Below, one piece after another: positions 35,213-44,034 of a stretch of DNA of 64,000 nucleotides. Position 1 is the stretch's first letter. Each line of letters starts with the position of its first letter. The stretch covers positions 43,487 to 107,486 of the forward strand of contig DASPVQ010000027.1 in assembly GCA_035622275.1 (NCBI GenBank), in the 5' to 3' direction. A model generated the notes under the pieces. The model worked only from the letters and a program-made list of their open reading frames with translations, was not told the origin of the DNA and made no database searches. The position numbers were made by a program, and so were the translations under genes. The DNA is from Thermoplasmata archaeon (GTDB lineage: Archaea; Thermoplasmatota; Thermoplasmata; Lutacidiplasmatales; UBA184).

Positions 35213-36112
35213 ATGGCCGAGGCGCTCCGCGAGCGGCCGCGCGAGCTGCTCGTCTCGGGTCACGTCAACGTCGACCGGTTCTTCTCCCTGCCCCGGTTCC
35301 CTCCTCCGGATCGAACCGTCCCGGTGCTCCGCGAACGCGTGGTTCTCGGGGGAACGGCCGGCACGATCGCGCGCACTGCGAGCCACTACGGGGTGCGGAC
35401 CGGGCTCATCGCCCGCCTCGGCGACGCGTTCCCCGAGTCGTTCCGACGCCAGCTGCGGCGCGACGGCATCGACCTGCGGGGGCTCACGTCGCTGCGAGGC
35501 GTTCCGACCCCCACGGCCTACGTCCTCGAGGAGCCCGGCGGTGCCCAACGGACGCTGATGGCCCAGGGGGCGATGGCCGACGGGATCCGGGCGCAGGGCC
35601 TTTCCTGGCCATGGATCGGGGAGTATGCCTGGGTGCACCTCACCACGGGACCGCCCGATCTCCAATTGGGGGTCGCCAGGCAAGCGCGCGCGACGGGCGT
35701 CCGCATCGCGGCCGACCCGGCGCAGGAGGTGTACTACCGCTGGGACGCGCGCCGGCTCGCCCGGCTGCTCCGCGACGCCGAGATCGTCTTCGGGAATCGA
35801 GCGGAGATCGCCCGGATCGCCGCGAAGCTCGACCTGCCCGGACCGCGCGCGCTCGCGGCGAAGGTCCCCCTCGTAGTGCGGACGGAGGGCCCGCGGGGCG
35901 CGAGCGCGTTTTCTCGCACCGGCACCGTCCACGTGCCGGCCCGACCGGTCCGGCACGTGGGCTCGGTGGTCGGGGCCGGTGATCGGTTCCGGGGCGGATT
36001 CTACGCCGCGTGGTTTGCCGGCCACGACCTCACCGGATGTCTGCGCGCCGGCGTAGGCGCTGCCGCGCGCGGCCTGGAGGAGGGTCCTTTGCGCCCGGAG
36101 CTCCGACGATGA
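35213..36112 (+). CDS. PfkB-family carbohydrate/nucleoside kinase
   Basis: A 299-residue ribokinase-like kinase. It opens ELLVSGHVNVDRFFSLPRFP, and shows VLGGTAGTIARTASHYGV (sugar-binding glycine motif) and the C-terminal anion-hole motif VVGAGDRFRGGFYAAW, in which Asp is the catalytic base. The usual GAGDxFxGG is intact. The substrate is not predictable. ATG at 35213; an earlier ATG at 35180 is in another frame. The stop overlaps moeA start by four nt (ATGA). Confidence 0.85.
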   Translation: MAEALRERPRELLVSGHVNVDRFFSLPRFPPPDRTVPVLRERVVLGGTAGTIARTASHYGVRTGLIARLGDAFPESFRRQLRRDGIDLRGLTSLRGVPTPTAYVLEEPGGAQRTLMAQGAMADGIRAQGLSWPWIGEYAWVHLTTGPPDLQLGVARQARATGVRIAADPAQEVYYRWDARRLARLLRDAEIVFGNRAEIARIAAKLDLPGPRALAAKVPLVVRTEGPRGASAFSRTGTVHVPARPVRHVGSVVGAGDRFRGGFYAAWFAGHDLTGCLRAGVGAAARGLEEGPLRPELRR

Positions 36113-37368
36113 AGATGCACGCCTTTCGCCACCTCACCTCGGTGAGGCGCGCGCGACAGCAGCTGCTCGCCGCGACCCGCCCGATCGCCCGGACCGAGCG
36201 GGTCCTCCTGACCGACGCATTCGGCCGGATCGCGGCCGAGTCGGTCCGCGCCCCCCGGCCGGTCCCGGCGTTCTCGCGCGCCACGTGGGACGGCTACGCG
36301 CTCCGGAGTGCCGACAGCCGCCGCGCCTCCCGGGACCGGCCCGTGACGCTCGCGATCGTCGGCGAGGTGTTCGCGGAGGAGGCGTTCCGGGGTACCTTGC
36401 GGCCCGGCACGTGCGTCGCGATCGCGACGGGCGGCGCGATGCCGCGCGGCGCCGACACGGTCGTGATCTTCGAGGACGTCGAACAGCGCGGCGATCGGAT
36501 CCGGCTGCGCCGGCCCGTGGGTCGCGGCGAGCGCTTCTCCCAGCCGGGACATGACTTCCCGCGCGGCCGCCTGCTGGTGCACCGGGGGGCCGAGCTCACC
36601 GCGACCCGGCTCGGGACCCTTGCGGCCTGCGGGATCCCGAGGATTCGCGTCTACGCCCGCCCGGTGGTCGCGATCGTTCCCAACGGCAACGAGCTCCTCG
36701 CCCCGGGCGCCCGCGGACGCACCGGCCGCATCTACGAGAGCAACAACGCGATCCTCTCGGCGGTCGTCGCGGCGGCGGGCGGGATCGCCTGGCCCCTGCC
36801 GCCGGTCCCGGACGAGCCGGAGCGCATCGTGCGCGCCCTGCGCCGCGCGCGGCGGGGCGCGGACCTCGTGCTGGCGACCGGCGGCAGCTCCGTGGGCGAA
36901 CGCGACCACCTGCCGCGGATCCTCCCCCGGTTCGGCCGAGTGCTCTTCCACGGGATCGCCGTCCGGGCCGGCAAGCCGACGCTGGCGGCACGGGCCGGTC
37001 GCACGGTGATCGTCGGCATGCCCGGCCACCCCACCTCGTCGCTCGTGAACATGTACTGGCTCGTGCTGCCGGTGATCCGCAAGCTGGGCCGTCGCCCGGG
37101 TCCGGGGTGGACGGACGGGTCCGCGATCCTGGGCAGCGACGCCGTCGCCCCGACCCCCGGGCTCGCGACGGTCGTGCCGCTCGCCTTCCGCGGCGGCCGG
37201 GCGTTCTCGACGTTCCGGGGCTCGTCGGTGATCACGAGCATGGAGGGGGCGACCGCCTACGCGATCCTGCCGCCAGGCCGCCGCGTCGTCCGGGCCGGAT
37301 CGCGCCTTTCGGTCCACTTCCTCGACCCGCCGCTGGGCCCCGGACCTTCGGCCGCGAGGAACGGTTAA
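36109..37368 (+). CDS. moeA: Molybdopterin molybdenumtransferase MoeA
   Basis: A 419-residue MoeA that inserts molybdate into adenylylated molybdopterin. It has the domain I-III blocks FSRATWDGYALRS, VAIATGGAMPRGADTVVIFED, GHDFPRGRLLVHRG, and the MoaB-like domain with VVAIVPNGNELL, LATGGSSVGERDHL and VGMPGHPTSSLVNMYW. The C-terminal domain IV follows. All catalytic motifs are present. It shares the cofactor pathway with moaD/moaE at the left edge of the window. The stop TAA lies inside the TATA box of purQ. Confidence 0.93.
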   Translation: MKMHAFRHLTSVRRARQQLLAATRPIARTERVLLTDAFGRIAAESVRAPRPVPAFSRATWDGYALRSADSRRASRDRPVTLAIVGEVFAEEAFRGTLRPGTCVAIATGGAMPRGADTVVIFEDVEQRGDRIRLRRPVGRGERFSQPGHDFPRGRLLVHRGAELTATRLGTLAACGIPRIRVYARPVVAIVPNGNELLAPGARGRTGRIYESNNAILSAVVAAAGGIAWPLPPVPDEPERIVRALRRARRGADLVLATGGSSVGERDHLPRILPRFGRVLFHGIAVRAGKPTLAARAGRTVIVGMPGHPTSSLVNMYWLVLPVIRKLGRRPGPGWTDGSAILGSDAVAPTPGLATVVPLAFRGGRAFSTFRGSSVITSMEGATAYAILPPGRRVVRAGSRLSVHFLDPPLGPGPSAARNG

Positions 37369-37370
37369 GC
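37363..37370 (+). promoter_or_regulatory. TATA box of purQ
   Basis: GGTTAAGC overlaps the moeA stop codon and lies about 25 nt before the purQ GTG, so purQ is probably transcribed leaderless. Confidence 0.5.
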
Positions 37371-37391
37371 CCCGCCGACCGCTCGCCGGCC

Positions 37392-38228
37392 GTGGCCCGG
37401 ACCCAGCTGTCGATCGCGATCCTTGCCATCGAAGGAACGAACTGCGACCAGGAGCTGGCCGTCGCCCTCGCGAACCTCGGTGCCCGACCCGAGATCGTCC
37501 AGCTCCGGCAGCTCGCCGACCGCGACGTCGCCCCGGAGGAGCGACGGCGGCTCGATGACTATGACGCGCTGTTCGTGCCCGGCGGTTTCTCCGGCGGCGA
37601 TTACGTGCGCGCCGGAGCGATCCTCGCGGCGCGGGTCCGCGCCGCGATCGGCGACTCGCTCGAGGCGTTCGTGCGCTCCGGGCGGCTCGTCGGCGGCATC
37701 TGCAACGGCTTCCAGGTCGTGGTCGAGCTTGGGCTCCTCCCCGGCCGGCCCGGTGGCCGACTGGGGCCGCCCGACGCGGTCCTCATGACGAACGATTCCG
37801 GCCACTTCGAGTGCCGGCCGACGTTCGTCGCCTGGGAGGGCGGGAAGTTCCCGCCGCTCCGGGCGGTCGCGAAGGGCACGCGCTTCCTCTTCCCGTCCGC
37901 GCACGCCGAAGGAAAGCTGGTCCTCTCCGGGGACGCCGCCGCGCGGCGGCGCGAGCTCGCCGAGGCCGGGCAGATCCTCTTCCGCTGGGTCGCGCCCGAT
38001 GGCACCGAGGCGAGCTATCCGTGGAACCCGAACGGCTCGGACGGCAACGTCGCGGGCCTCACGAACCCGGAGGGGAACGTCTTCGGGCTGATGCCGCACC
38101 CCGAGCGCGCGTTCTTCCGCGCGCAGGCACCGGACTGGACGAGGAACGGCGGGCCCGAGGGGGTCGGCGACGGCCATCGATTCCTCGAGGCGATCGTCCG
38201 ACACGCCGAGCGCGCCCGCGCGGGCTGA
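37392..38228 (+). CDS. purQ: Phosphoribosylformylglycinamidine synthase glutaminase subunit PurQ
   Basis: A 278-residue class I glutaminase that supplies ammonia for FGAM synthesis. It has IAILAIEGTNCDQELAVALA, FVPGGFSGGDYVRAG, the nucleophile block VGGICNGFQVVVELGLLPG and the catalytic dyad block MPHPERAFFRAQ. It is longer than the roughly 225-residue short type, with an insertion of about 40 residues between the nucleophile and the His/Glu. GTG start with a leaderless promoter. The last 170 nt overlap the convergent HemK-like frame. PurL and PurS are not in the window. Confidence 0.92.
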   Translation: MARTQLSIAILAIEGTNCDQELAVALANLGARPEIVQLRQLADRDVAPEERRRLDDYDALFVPGGFSGGDYVRAGAILAARVRAAIGDSLEAFVRSGRLVGGICNGFQVVVELGLLPGRPGGRLGPPDAVLMTNDSGHFECRPTFVAWEGGKFPPLRAVAKGTRFLFPSAHAEGKLVLSGDAAARRRELAEAGQILFRWVAPDGTEASYPWNPNGSDGNVAGLTNPEGNVFGLMPHPERAFFRAQAPDWTRNGGPEGVGDGHRFLEAIVRHAERARAG

Positions 38229-38757
38229 CGACCGCGCCGCGGCTGAGGCGCCAGAGTCCGAGGCGCTCGCCCTCGAGCCGGCGCGTCGCGACCGTCCGCA
38301 CCCGGCCTCCGGCGTTCGTCCAGCGCCGTCGGATGCGAGCGAGGGCCCGCGGGTCCTGCCGCGAGGAGACCACGAGGAACGCCACGCCCCCGCGCGACAG
38401 GTGGCGGGCGAGGCCGCGGACCAGGCGCGCGGTCGTGCGGCTGCCGTCCGGGCCGCCGTCGAGCGCGAGGTTGTGCCAGCGGTCCGGGTCGCGCTGCCCG
38501 GGGGCCGTGGGCAGGTAGGGCGGGTTGGCGAGCACGCGGTCGAAGCGTCCGAGGCCCCGGGCGAGGTCGGTGCGGACCGCGGCGACCGAGAGCCCCAGCG
38601 CTCGCGCCCGATCGCGCAGCGAACGCAGCGCGTGGGGATTCAGGTCCGTCGCGACGACCCGGGCGCCGCCATGGGCCGCCCGCAACGAGGCGTCACCGGC
38701 CCCACATCCGATCTCGAGCAGCGTCGAGCCCGCGGGCACGTCAGCGAACGGCAGCAA
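38059..38757 (-). CDS. HemK-like SAM-dependent methyltransferase; N-terminus displaced
   Basis: A methyltransferase of the HemK/PrmC or Mtq2 type, which methylates the glutamine of release factors (family knowledge). Motif I is STLLEIGCGAGDASL, motif II VVATDLNPHAL, and the substrate motif is the NPPY of DRVLANPPYLPT. The conserved N-terminal segment PVYPAREDSRLLL lies in the same frame just before the TTG at 38757 given here, so the true start must be upstream (about 38800-38845), but no ATG, GTG or TTG exists there. A CTG, or a one-base error in the G5 run near 38826, would restore a TTG start. About 55 residues at the C-terminus run antisense to purQ and are probably not conserved. Confidence 0.72.
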   Translation of the reverse strand: MLPFADVPAGSTLLEIGCGAGDASLRAAHGGARVVATDLNPHALRSLRDRARALGLSVAAVRTDLARGLGRFDRVLANPPYLPTAPGQRDPDRWHNLALDGGPDGSRTTARLVRGLARHLSRGGVAFLVVSSRQDPRALARIRRRWTNAGGRVRTVATRRLEGERLGLWRLSRGAVVSPRGRARRVGRSPRGIDGRRRPPRARRSSSSPVPARGRTRARGAASARRRSPPGS

Positions 38758-38905
38758 GAGCCGGGAGTCTTCTCGGGCCGGATAGACCGGTCCCGGGTCG
38801 TCCTGGAGCGCGTGCGGCAGCCGTCTCGCCCCCGTTTCAACCCCGGAGGCGGGGATACGCTCTTATTGCATACCGCCCTAGAAGGCCCATTAACAGGGAG
38901 TTCCC

Positions 38906-39463
38906 GTGCCGCGTCGACTCTCCCCTCCGGTCAAGATAGGTATCACGGGCCTCCCGGGCTCGGGGAAGACGCAGACCCTGCTGCGGATCATCGAGCTCCT
39001 CGAGGAGGAGGGGGTGAAGGTCGGCGGCATGGTCACCGAGCCGATCGTCGAGAAGCAGCGTCGCGCGGGCTTCCAGATCACCAACTGGCTGACCAAGGAG
39101 CACGAGGTGTTCGCCCACGAGGGGCTCAAGTCGCGGATCCGCTCCGGGCGCTACGGGGTCAATCTCGGCGCCCTCGAGGGCCTCGGGACCCGCGCGCTCG
39201 CGGAGGCGCGGGAGGAAGCGGACGTGATCGTCATCGACGAGGTCGGCAAGATGGAGGTCGAGAGCGAGCCGTTCACCCAGAGCGTGGTCGAGACCCTCGA
39301 CGCCAAGAAGTCGATTGTGATGACCCTGCACAAGAAGTCCCGCAACCCGTTGCTCCAGGATATCCGGCGGAGGGACGAATTACGCCTGCTCGAGGTCACG
39401 CCGATCAACAAGAACCTCCTCGCGTTCAAGATCGTGCACCTCATCACGGGCCGCTCCCACTGA
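38906..39463 (+). CDS. THEP1-type nucleoside-triphosphatase
   Basis: A 185-residue P-loop NTPase. It opens VKIGITGLPGSGKTQTLLRIIELLEEEG with a Walker A GLPGSGKT. The central VGGMVTEPIVEKQRRAGFQITNW is the typical THEP1 segment, and Walker B is DVIVIDEVGKMEVES. The family hydrolyses a range of NTPs; the cellular role is unknown. GTG start at 38906; a TATA-like CTTATTGC at about 38860-38868 lies upstream. Its TGA overlaps a CTG that could be the start of trm1. Confidence 0.88.
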   Translation: MPRRLSPPVKIGITGLPGSGKTQTLLRIIELLEEEGVKVGGMVTEPIVEKQRRAGFQITNWLTKEHEVFAHEGLKSRIRSGRYGVNLGALEGLGTRALAEAREEADVIVIDEVGKMEVESEPFTQSVVETLDAKKSIVMTLHKKSRNPLLQDIRRRDELRLLEVTPINKNLLAFKIVHLITGRSH

Positions 39464-40626
39464 GCCTCTCGCGCGAGGGCGGCACCGAGCTCGAGCTGCC
39501 GCCGGCGCCCCCGGGCCGTGGGCCACGGGCGCGATCACCGGTCTTCTACAACCCGGCGATGGCCGGCGACCGGGACCTCGGCGTCAGCCTGGTCCGCGCC
39601 TGGGCCGGTCTCGCCGGCGGCCGGACCGGTTGGGAGGTGACCGCCGCGACCGGCGTGCGGGGTCTGCGCCTCGTGCGCGAGAGCGCCGCGTTCGACCGGT
39701 TCCTGCTCACCGAGGCGAACCCCACCGCGGCCGAGGTCCTGCGCCGCAACGCCGGCCGCGTCGCGGGCGCGGTCGCCGCCGAGCGGGACGGGCGCGGTCT
39801 CCCGGGGGAGGCGCCCTTCGACTACGTCGACGTCGACCCATACGGCTCGCCGGTGCCGTTCCTCGGCACGGCGCTGCGCGCGGTCCGTCCGGGCGGGCTG
39901 CTGGCCGTGACCGCGACCGATATGATGGTCCTCGCCGGCGTCCAGCCCGGTGCGGCCGAGGCGCGCTACGGGGCGCGTCCGGTGCGCGGCCGCCTCGGCC
40001 CGGAAGGCGGGTTGCGCATCCTGCTCGGTTATCTCGCGCACCAGGCCCGCTCGCTCGGTCGTCGCGTGCGGCCGGTCCTCGCCTACGTGCGCGACCACCA
40101 CGTCCGGGCCTACGTCGAGGTCACGGAGGGCGGGGAGGACACGCCCGGGCCGATCGCCGCGATCGTCCCGGCGTTCTGGCACGGACCCCGACTCGGCGAG
40201 CGCGGGCCGTACGGCCCGCTGTGGCTGGGGCCCCTGTTCGACGCGTCGCTCGTTCGTCGGCTCGAGGTGCCGATGGCGGCCGCCGAACCGCGTTCCACGG
40301 CCACGTTCCTCGACCGCGTGCGGGAGGAGCTCGCGGCGGACGTCCCGTTCTACTACGAGCCGAACGAGCTGTCCCGCGCGCTCGGGCTCGCATCCCCACC
40401 GTCCCGTGCCGCGCTGTTCGAGCGGCTGAGGGACCGCGGCTACCGGGCGGCGCGCACCCACGCCCGCGCCGAGGGGTTCCGCACCGACGCCCCGCGCGAG
40501 GAGGTCGAGGCGGCCGCGCGCGCGCTCGCCCCGGGCGGCCGTCGCGAGGGTCTGGCCGGCGCGTCGGTCAGTCCCAGAACGCCCGGGTCCGGGCGTAGCT
40601 CCGCTCCGCCCGCAGGATCTCCGTGA
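39460..40626 (+). CDS. trm1: tRNA (guanine26-N2)-dimethyltransferase Trm1, apparent CTG start
   Basis: A Trm1 homologue of about 388 residues. The family-defining N-terminus PVFYNPAMAGDRDLGVSLVRAW is present, followed by WEVTAATGVRGLRLV, the DVDPYGSPVPFL catalytic block and LAVTATDMMVLAGV. The frame upstream of VFYNP has no ATG, GTG or TTG. The only plausible initiator is CTG 39460, which overlaps the THEP1 stop in a CTGA arrangement resembling the ATGA/GTGA couplings elsewhere in this window. If the start is not CTG, then a frameshift must be assumed. The last 59 nt overlap the convergent Lhr gene. Confidence 0.88.
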   Translation: MSLSREGGTELELPPAPPGRGPRARSPVFYNPAMAGDRDLGVSLVRAWAGLAGGRTGWEVTAATGVRGLRLVRESAAFDRFLLTEANPTAAEVLRRNAGRVAGAVAAERDGRGLPGEAPFDYVDVDPYGSPVPFLGTALRAVRPGGLLAVTATDMMVLAGVQPGAAEARYGARPVRGRLGPEGGLRILLGYLAHQARSLGRRVRPVLAYVRDHHVRAYVEVTEGGEDTPGPIAAIVPAFWHGPRLGERGPYGPLWLGPLFDASLVRRLEVPMAAAEPRSTATFLDRVREELAADVPFYYEPNELSRALGLASPPSRAALFERLRDRGYRAARTHARAEGFRTDAPREEVEAAARALAPGGRREGLAGASVSPRTPGSGRSSAPPAGSP

Positions 40627-43414
40627 AGAACGCGTCGTCGTCCCGGTAGAGGCGCATCAACAGCCGCCGGGCGGTCTCAGGCCCGATCCCGCGGGCCGCG
40701 AGAGCGAAGAGGGCCCGCTCGCCGTAGTGGGCCACGAGCTCCGCGCTCGTGTAGCCGGTCCGGACCAGCGCGGCGAGCTCCGGGCCGGGCGGGCGCTCGC
40801 GCCGGCGCGCGCGCCCGCCCGATCGGCCGGCCGGCTTCCACTTCGCGCGCGCGTAGCGCGAAAGGCGCTGGACCTCCTCCGGTCGCCGAGGGGAGAGGAC
40901 CGCGCTGAGCGACCCGTGGCAGAGCAGGCACCGGCTGCCTCCCTCCGTCCGGTAACGGGCCGGGGTCGTCGACCGGACGAACCCGCAGCGCAGGCAGACG
41001 AGGTCGAGACGCTCGTGCTCGAGGCGCTCGCGGATCGCCTTGAGCAGCGTCGGGGGCGGCCGATCGGGGAGCGTCTTCCATCCGAGCCGCTCGAGAGGAC
41101 CGTCGGTGAGCGCGCTCGGGGCGGCCGGCGTGACGGCGATCGCCCCGGAGCCGATGCGCTCGAGCACGGCTTCGGCGTGGGCGAGGTCGAAGCGGTCGTG
41201 GAGCGTCTTCTCGAGCACCTCGTCGCCCAGCGGGCTCGTCGCCGCCGCCTCGAGGAGCGGCTCGAGAGTGCGCAGGTCCCGCGGGTCGGCCGACTCGGGC
41301 AGGACGCCGAGCTTGCGGGCGACCGCGAGGAACACCCAGCGGTACTCGAGACCCGACGGGACGAGTCGCTCGATGAGGGGGCTCAGCGCCGACGGGTCGA
41401 GGCGGACGGCGTCGACGAGGGTCGCGTCGTCGGCGGCGATCGGAAGCTCGAGCACGAACCAGGTCGGCTCGACGGCCGCCACGGTGGCCCGTGCCCCGAG
41501 GCGGGCGGTGAGCAGCCCGGCGGCCGCGAGCGCGAGGGTCTCGTTCGTTCGCGTGCCGAAGCAGGCGCCGTAGACGACGAGGCGCCCCCGCGCGGTGACG
41601 GTCAGGCGCTCATCGGTCGGCAAGGTGTCGGCCGCGAGCGCGGCCGCCCGGCGGTCCGCGAGGCGCGCCCGATCGCCGGGCGGCAGGGGGTAGCGGTCGA
41701 ACGCACCGTCCCGACGCAGGCGCCCGATCTCCTGCGCGACGTCGTACGGGACGGGCAGGTCCTCGCCGGCCCACCGCGGCTCGCGCCCGATCTCGTTGAC
41801 CGTCTCGACCAGGAGCTCGCCGTCCCGGTACTCCACGACCTTCCAGGTGCGGCCGTGCAGGAGGAAGATCTCCTCGGGCTCGGCGAGGATCTGGGTCAGG
41901 ACGAAGCGCTCGTCCAGCGTGCCGATCAGTCGCCGGGTCGCCAGGTCGCGCAGGCGGTACGTCCGCTCGTCCGGTATCAGCGACAGCGAGGCGTAGAACC
42001 GCGGCAGCGTCGCCCGCCCGGAGGTGAGACGCCCGTCCTCGGCTCGGGCGAGCTTGAGGTCGACGAGGTATCCGATCAGCCGCCGCCACTCGGTCTCGGA
42101 GAGCTCGCGGACCGGCGCGGCCCGTCGCAGCATCGCGATCAGCCGGTCCGCATCGACCGATCCCTCCGCGCGCAGGGTCGCGACGATCTGCTGCGCCGCG
42201 GCCAGACGATTGGACGTCCGCCAGGTGACCGGCTCGATCTCGCCGGCGTCGGCGCGTCGGGCGAGGACCGCGGCCTCTTCGAGATCGTCGTCGTCCAGGG
42301 AGATCACGACGCCGTGGATCGTCCCGTCCTGCCGGTGACCCGAGCGTCCCACGCGCTGGACGAGGCGACCGACCTGGTGCGGCGAGCCGAACTGGACCAC
42401 GTGGTCGATCGCCCCGATGTCGATCCCGAGCTCGAGCGACGACGTGGCGACGAGCGCCCGAAGGCGGCCCTCGCGGAACGCGTGCTCGGCCTCCTCCCGG
42501 ACCTCGCGCGAGAGCGAGCCGTGGTGGACGGCGATCGCGAGATCCGGCGCGAGGCGCTGCAGCCGGGCGGCGAGGCCTTCCGCCGTCGGTCGGGTATTGA
42601 CGAATACGAGGGTCGTGCGGTGGGCCCGGATCTCCCCTTCGACGGCCCGAAGACCGGCGAGCAGGGTCGCGTCGGCCTTCAGTTCGCGCGCGAGTTCGGG
42701 CGCGAGCGGGGGCGCGCCGGGGTCCGGGCGTCGGGCCTCGAGCTCGAGCTCGCGGGGCTCCCGGGCCGCCCGCACCTCGATCGAGCGAGGCGCCGGCGCG
42801 AGGAACCGCGCCACCTCCTGCGGATTGCCGACGGTGGCCGACAGACCGATCCGCCGCACGGACCGGCCCGTCCAGGCGTCCAGTCGTTCGAGCGTCAGCG
42901 CGAGCTGGGCGCCCCGGTCCGAGCCGACGAGCTCGTGGATCTCGTCGACGATCACCGTGCGGACGTGGCGCAGGCCCTCGCGCAGCCGCCGCCCGACGAG
43001 CAGGATCTGCAGCGTCTCGGGGGTCGTGAGCAGGAGGTCGGGGGGCGACTTCGACTGCGCGAGCCGCGCGGCCGCGGTCGTGTCCCCGTGACGGACCGCG
43101 GCCGTGAGCCCGACCTCGCGCGCGATCGACACCAGGCGGTGCTCGAGATCGCGGTTGAGCGCCCGCAGCGGCGTGACGTAGAGGGTCGAGATCGGGGGCG
43201 ACGGACTCGCGAGTCGCTGTGAGAGCAGGGGGAGGATCGCCGCCTCGGTCTTGCCGGTCCCGGTCGGCGATATCAACAGGGCGTCGTCGGCCCCCGCGAG
43301 TAGCGGCAGCGCGAGGCGCTGGATCTCCGTGTACGCACGGATCCCTCGCCGACCCATCGCGTCGGCGAGGCGGGAGTCGATCCCCGAGAGCGTAGCGGTC
43401 GCGTCGCTGGCCAT
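40568..43414 (-). CDS. Lhr-type superfamily 2 DNA/RNA helicase
   Basis: A 948-residue helicase of the Lhr class. It opens SPTGTGKTEAAILPL (Walker A), has VIVDEIHELVGSDRG (motif II), GLSATVGNPQEV (motif III), VATSSLELGIDIGAIDHVVQFG and RVGRSGHR (motifs V/VI), then the Lhr winged-helix and core domains. The C-terminal third has two CxxC zinc pairs (CLRCGFVRS, CLLCHGSL). I chose ATG 43414 over upstream 43447 since the residues between are not conserved-looking. Archaeal Lhr acts in DNA repair or recombination. Its tail overlaps trm1. Confidence 0.9.
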   Translation of the reverse strand: MASDATATLSGIDSRLADAMGRRGIRAYTEIQRLALPLLAGADDALLISPTGTGKTEAAILPLLSQRLASPSPPISTLYVTPLRALNRDLEHRLVSIAREVGLTAAVRHGDTTAAARLAQSKSPPDLLLTTPETLQILLVGRRLREGLRHVRTVIVDEIHELVGSDRGAQLALTLERLDAWTGRSVRRIGLSATVGNPQEVARFLAPAPRSIEVRAAREPRELELEARRPDPGAPPLAPELARELKADATLLAGLRAVEGEIRAHRTTLVFVNTRPTAEGLAARLQRLAPDLAIAVHHGSLSREVREEAEHAFREGRLRALVATSSLELGIDIGAIDHVVQFGSPHQVGRLVQRVGRSGHRQDGTIHGVVISLDDDDLEEAAVLARRADAGEIEPVTWRTSNRLAAAQQIVATLRAEGSVDADRLIAMLRRAAPVRELSETEWRRLIGYLVDLKLARAEDGRLTSGRATLPRFYASLSLIPDERTYRLRDLATRRLIGTLDERFVLTQILAEPEEIFLLHGRTWKVVEYRDGELLVETVNEIGREPRWAGEDLPVPYDVAQEIGRLRRDGAFDRYPLPPGDRARLADRRAAALAADTLPTDERLTVTARGRLVVYGACFGTRTNETLALAAAGLLTARLGARATVAAVEPTWFVLELPIAADDATLVDAVRLDPSALSPLIERLVPSGLEYRWVFLAVARKLGVLPESADPRDLRTLEPLLEAAATSPLGDEVLEKTLHDRFDLAHAEAVLERIGSGAIAVTPAAPSALTDGPLERLGWKTLPDRPPPTLLKAIRERLEHERLDLVCLRCGFVRSTTPARYRTEGGSRCLLCHGSLSAVLSPRRPEEVQRLSRYARAKWKPAGRSGGRARRRERPPGPELAALVRTGYTSAELVAHYGERALFALAARGIGPETARRLLMRLYRDDDAFFTEILRAERSYARTRAFWD

Positions 43415-43463
43415 GATCGCGGTCCGTTCGAGTCCGAGGGAGCGCAAAGGGGTGTCGGCGGGC

Positions 43464-43925
43464 TCAGGGATGGTCGCCCGGCTCGAGGTCGAGCATCCGC
43501 AGGCCCCAGCTCTCGACGAACGGTCGGCCGAACGTGCGGCCGGGGAATACCTCGATCACGATCTCCTGCAGCACTCCGACCGTCGCCCGGAGCAGGTGGC
43601 CGCCGACCAGGCGGTGATCCGGGCCGGCCACCGCGCCGTGCAGGTGGATCGAGGGGCGGCCGTCCGACTGCGCGATGGAGCCGTGGAGCGCGACGACCTC
43701 GTGGGGAACGCTCAACTCCTGCGGGCGGTACTCATGCCCGTCCCAGTAGCCGAACGCGGCGCTGCGGAACATCCCGATCCCCGAGACGATCGCGGCGGCG
43801 CCGATCTCCTCGTGACGGGCGAACGCGTCGAGCGCGTCGAACAGGTCCTGCCCGTCGTCGAGCCGCAGCATCCAGCGGGTACCGTCCCTAAGGCTCTGCA
43901 CGCGGAGACCGAGCGCCCCGGACAC
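43464..43925 (-). CDS. PPC/DUF296 domain protein (AT-hook-associated PD1-like)
   Basis: A 153-residue PPC-domain protein. It has LDDGQDLFDALDAFARHEEIGAAAIVSGIGMFRSAAFGYWD, then HGSIAQSDGRPSIHLHGAVAGPDHRLVGGHLLRATVGVLQEIVIEVF, with the conserved His pair and Gly-Gly-His motif that bind metal in homologous structures. In plants the same domain follows AT-hooks, but bacterial and archaeal single-domain proteins are DNA-binding candidates of unknown function. GTG start at 43925. It is divergent from larE. Confidence 0.85.
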   Translation of the reverse strand: MSGALGLRVQSLRDGTRWMLRLDDGQDLFDALDAFARHEEIGAAAIVSGIGMFRSAAFGYWDGHEYRPQELSVPHEVVALHGSIAQSDGRPSIHLHGAVAGPDHRLVGGHLLRATVGVLQEIVIEVFPGRTFGRPFVESWGLRMLDLEPGDHP

Positions 43926-44034
43926 AAACCGTTTGCCGGCGCGCGCTCGAAGGGCGCGGACGCAGGAGCCGGGCGCCCGCGCTCCGGACGGGCGACAACC
44001 GTTTTTCCGACCGCGGAATGGGCGCGGTCCTTCC

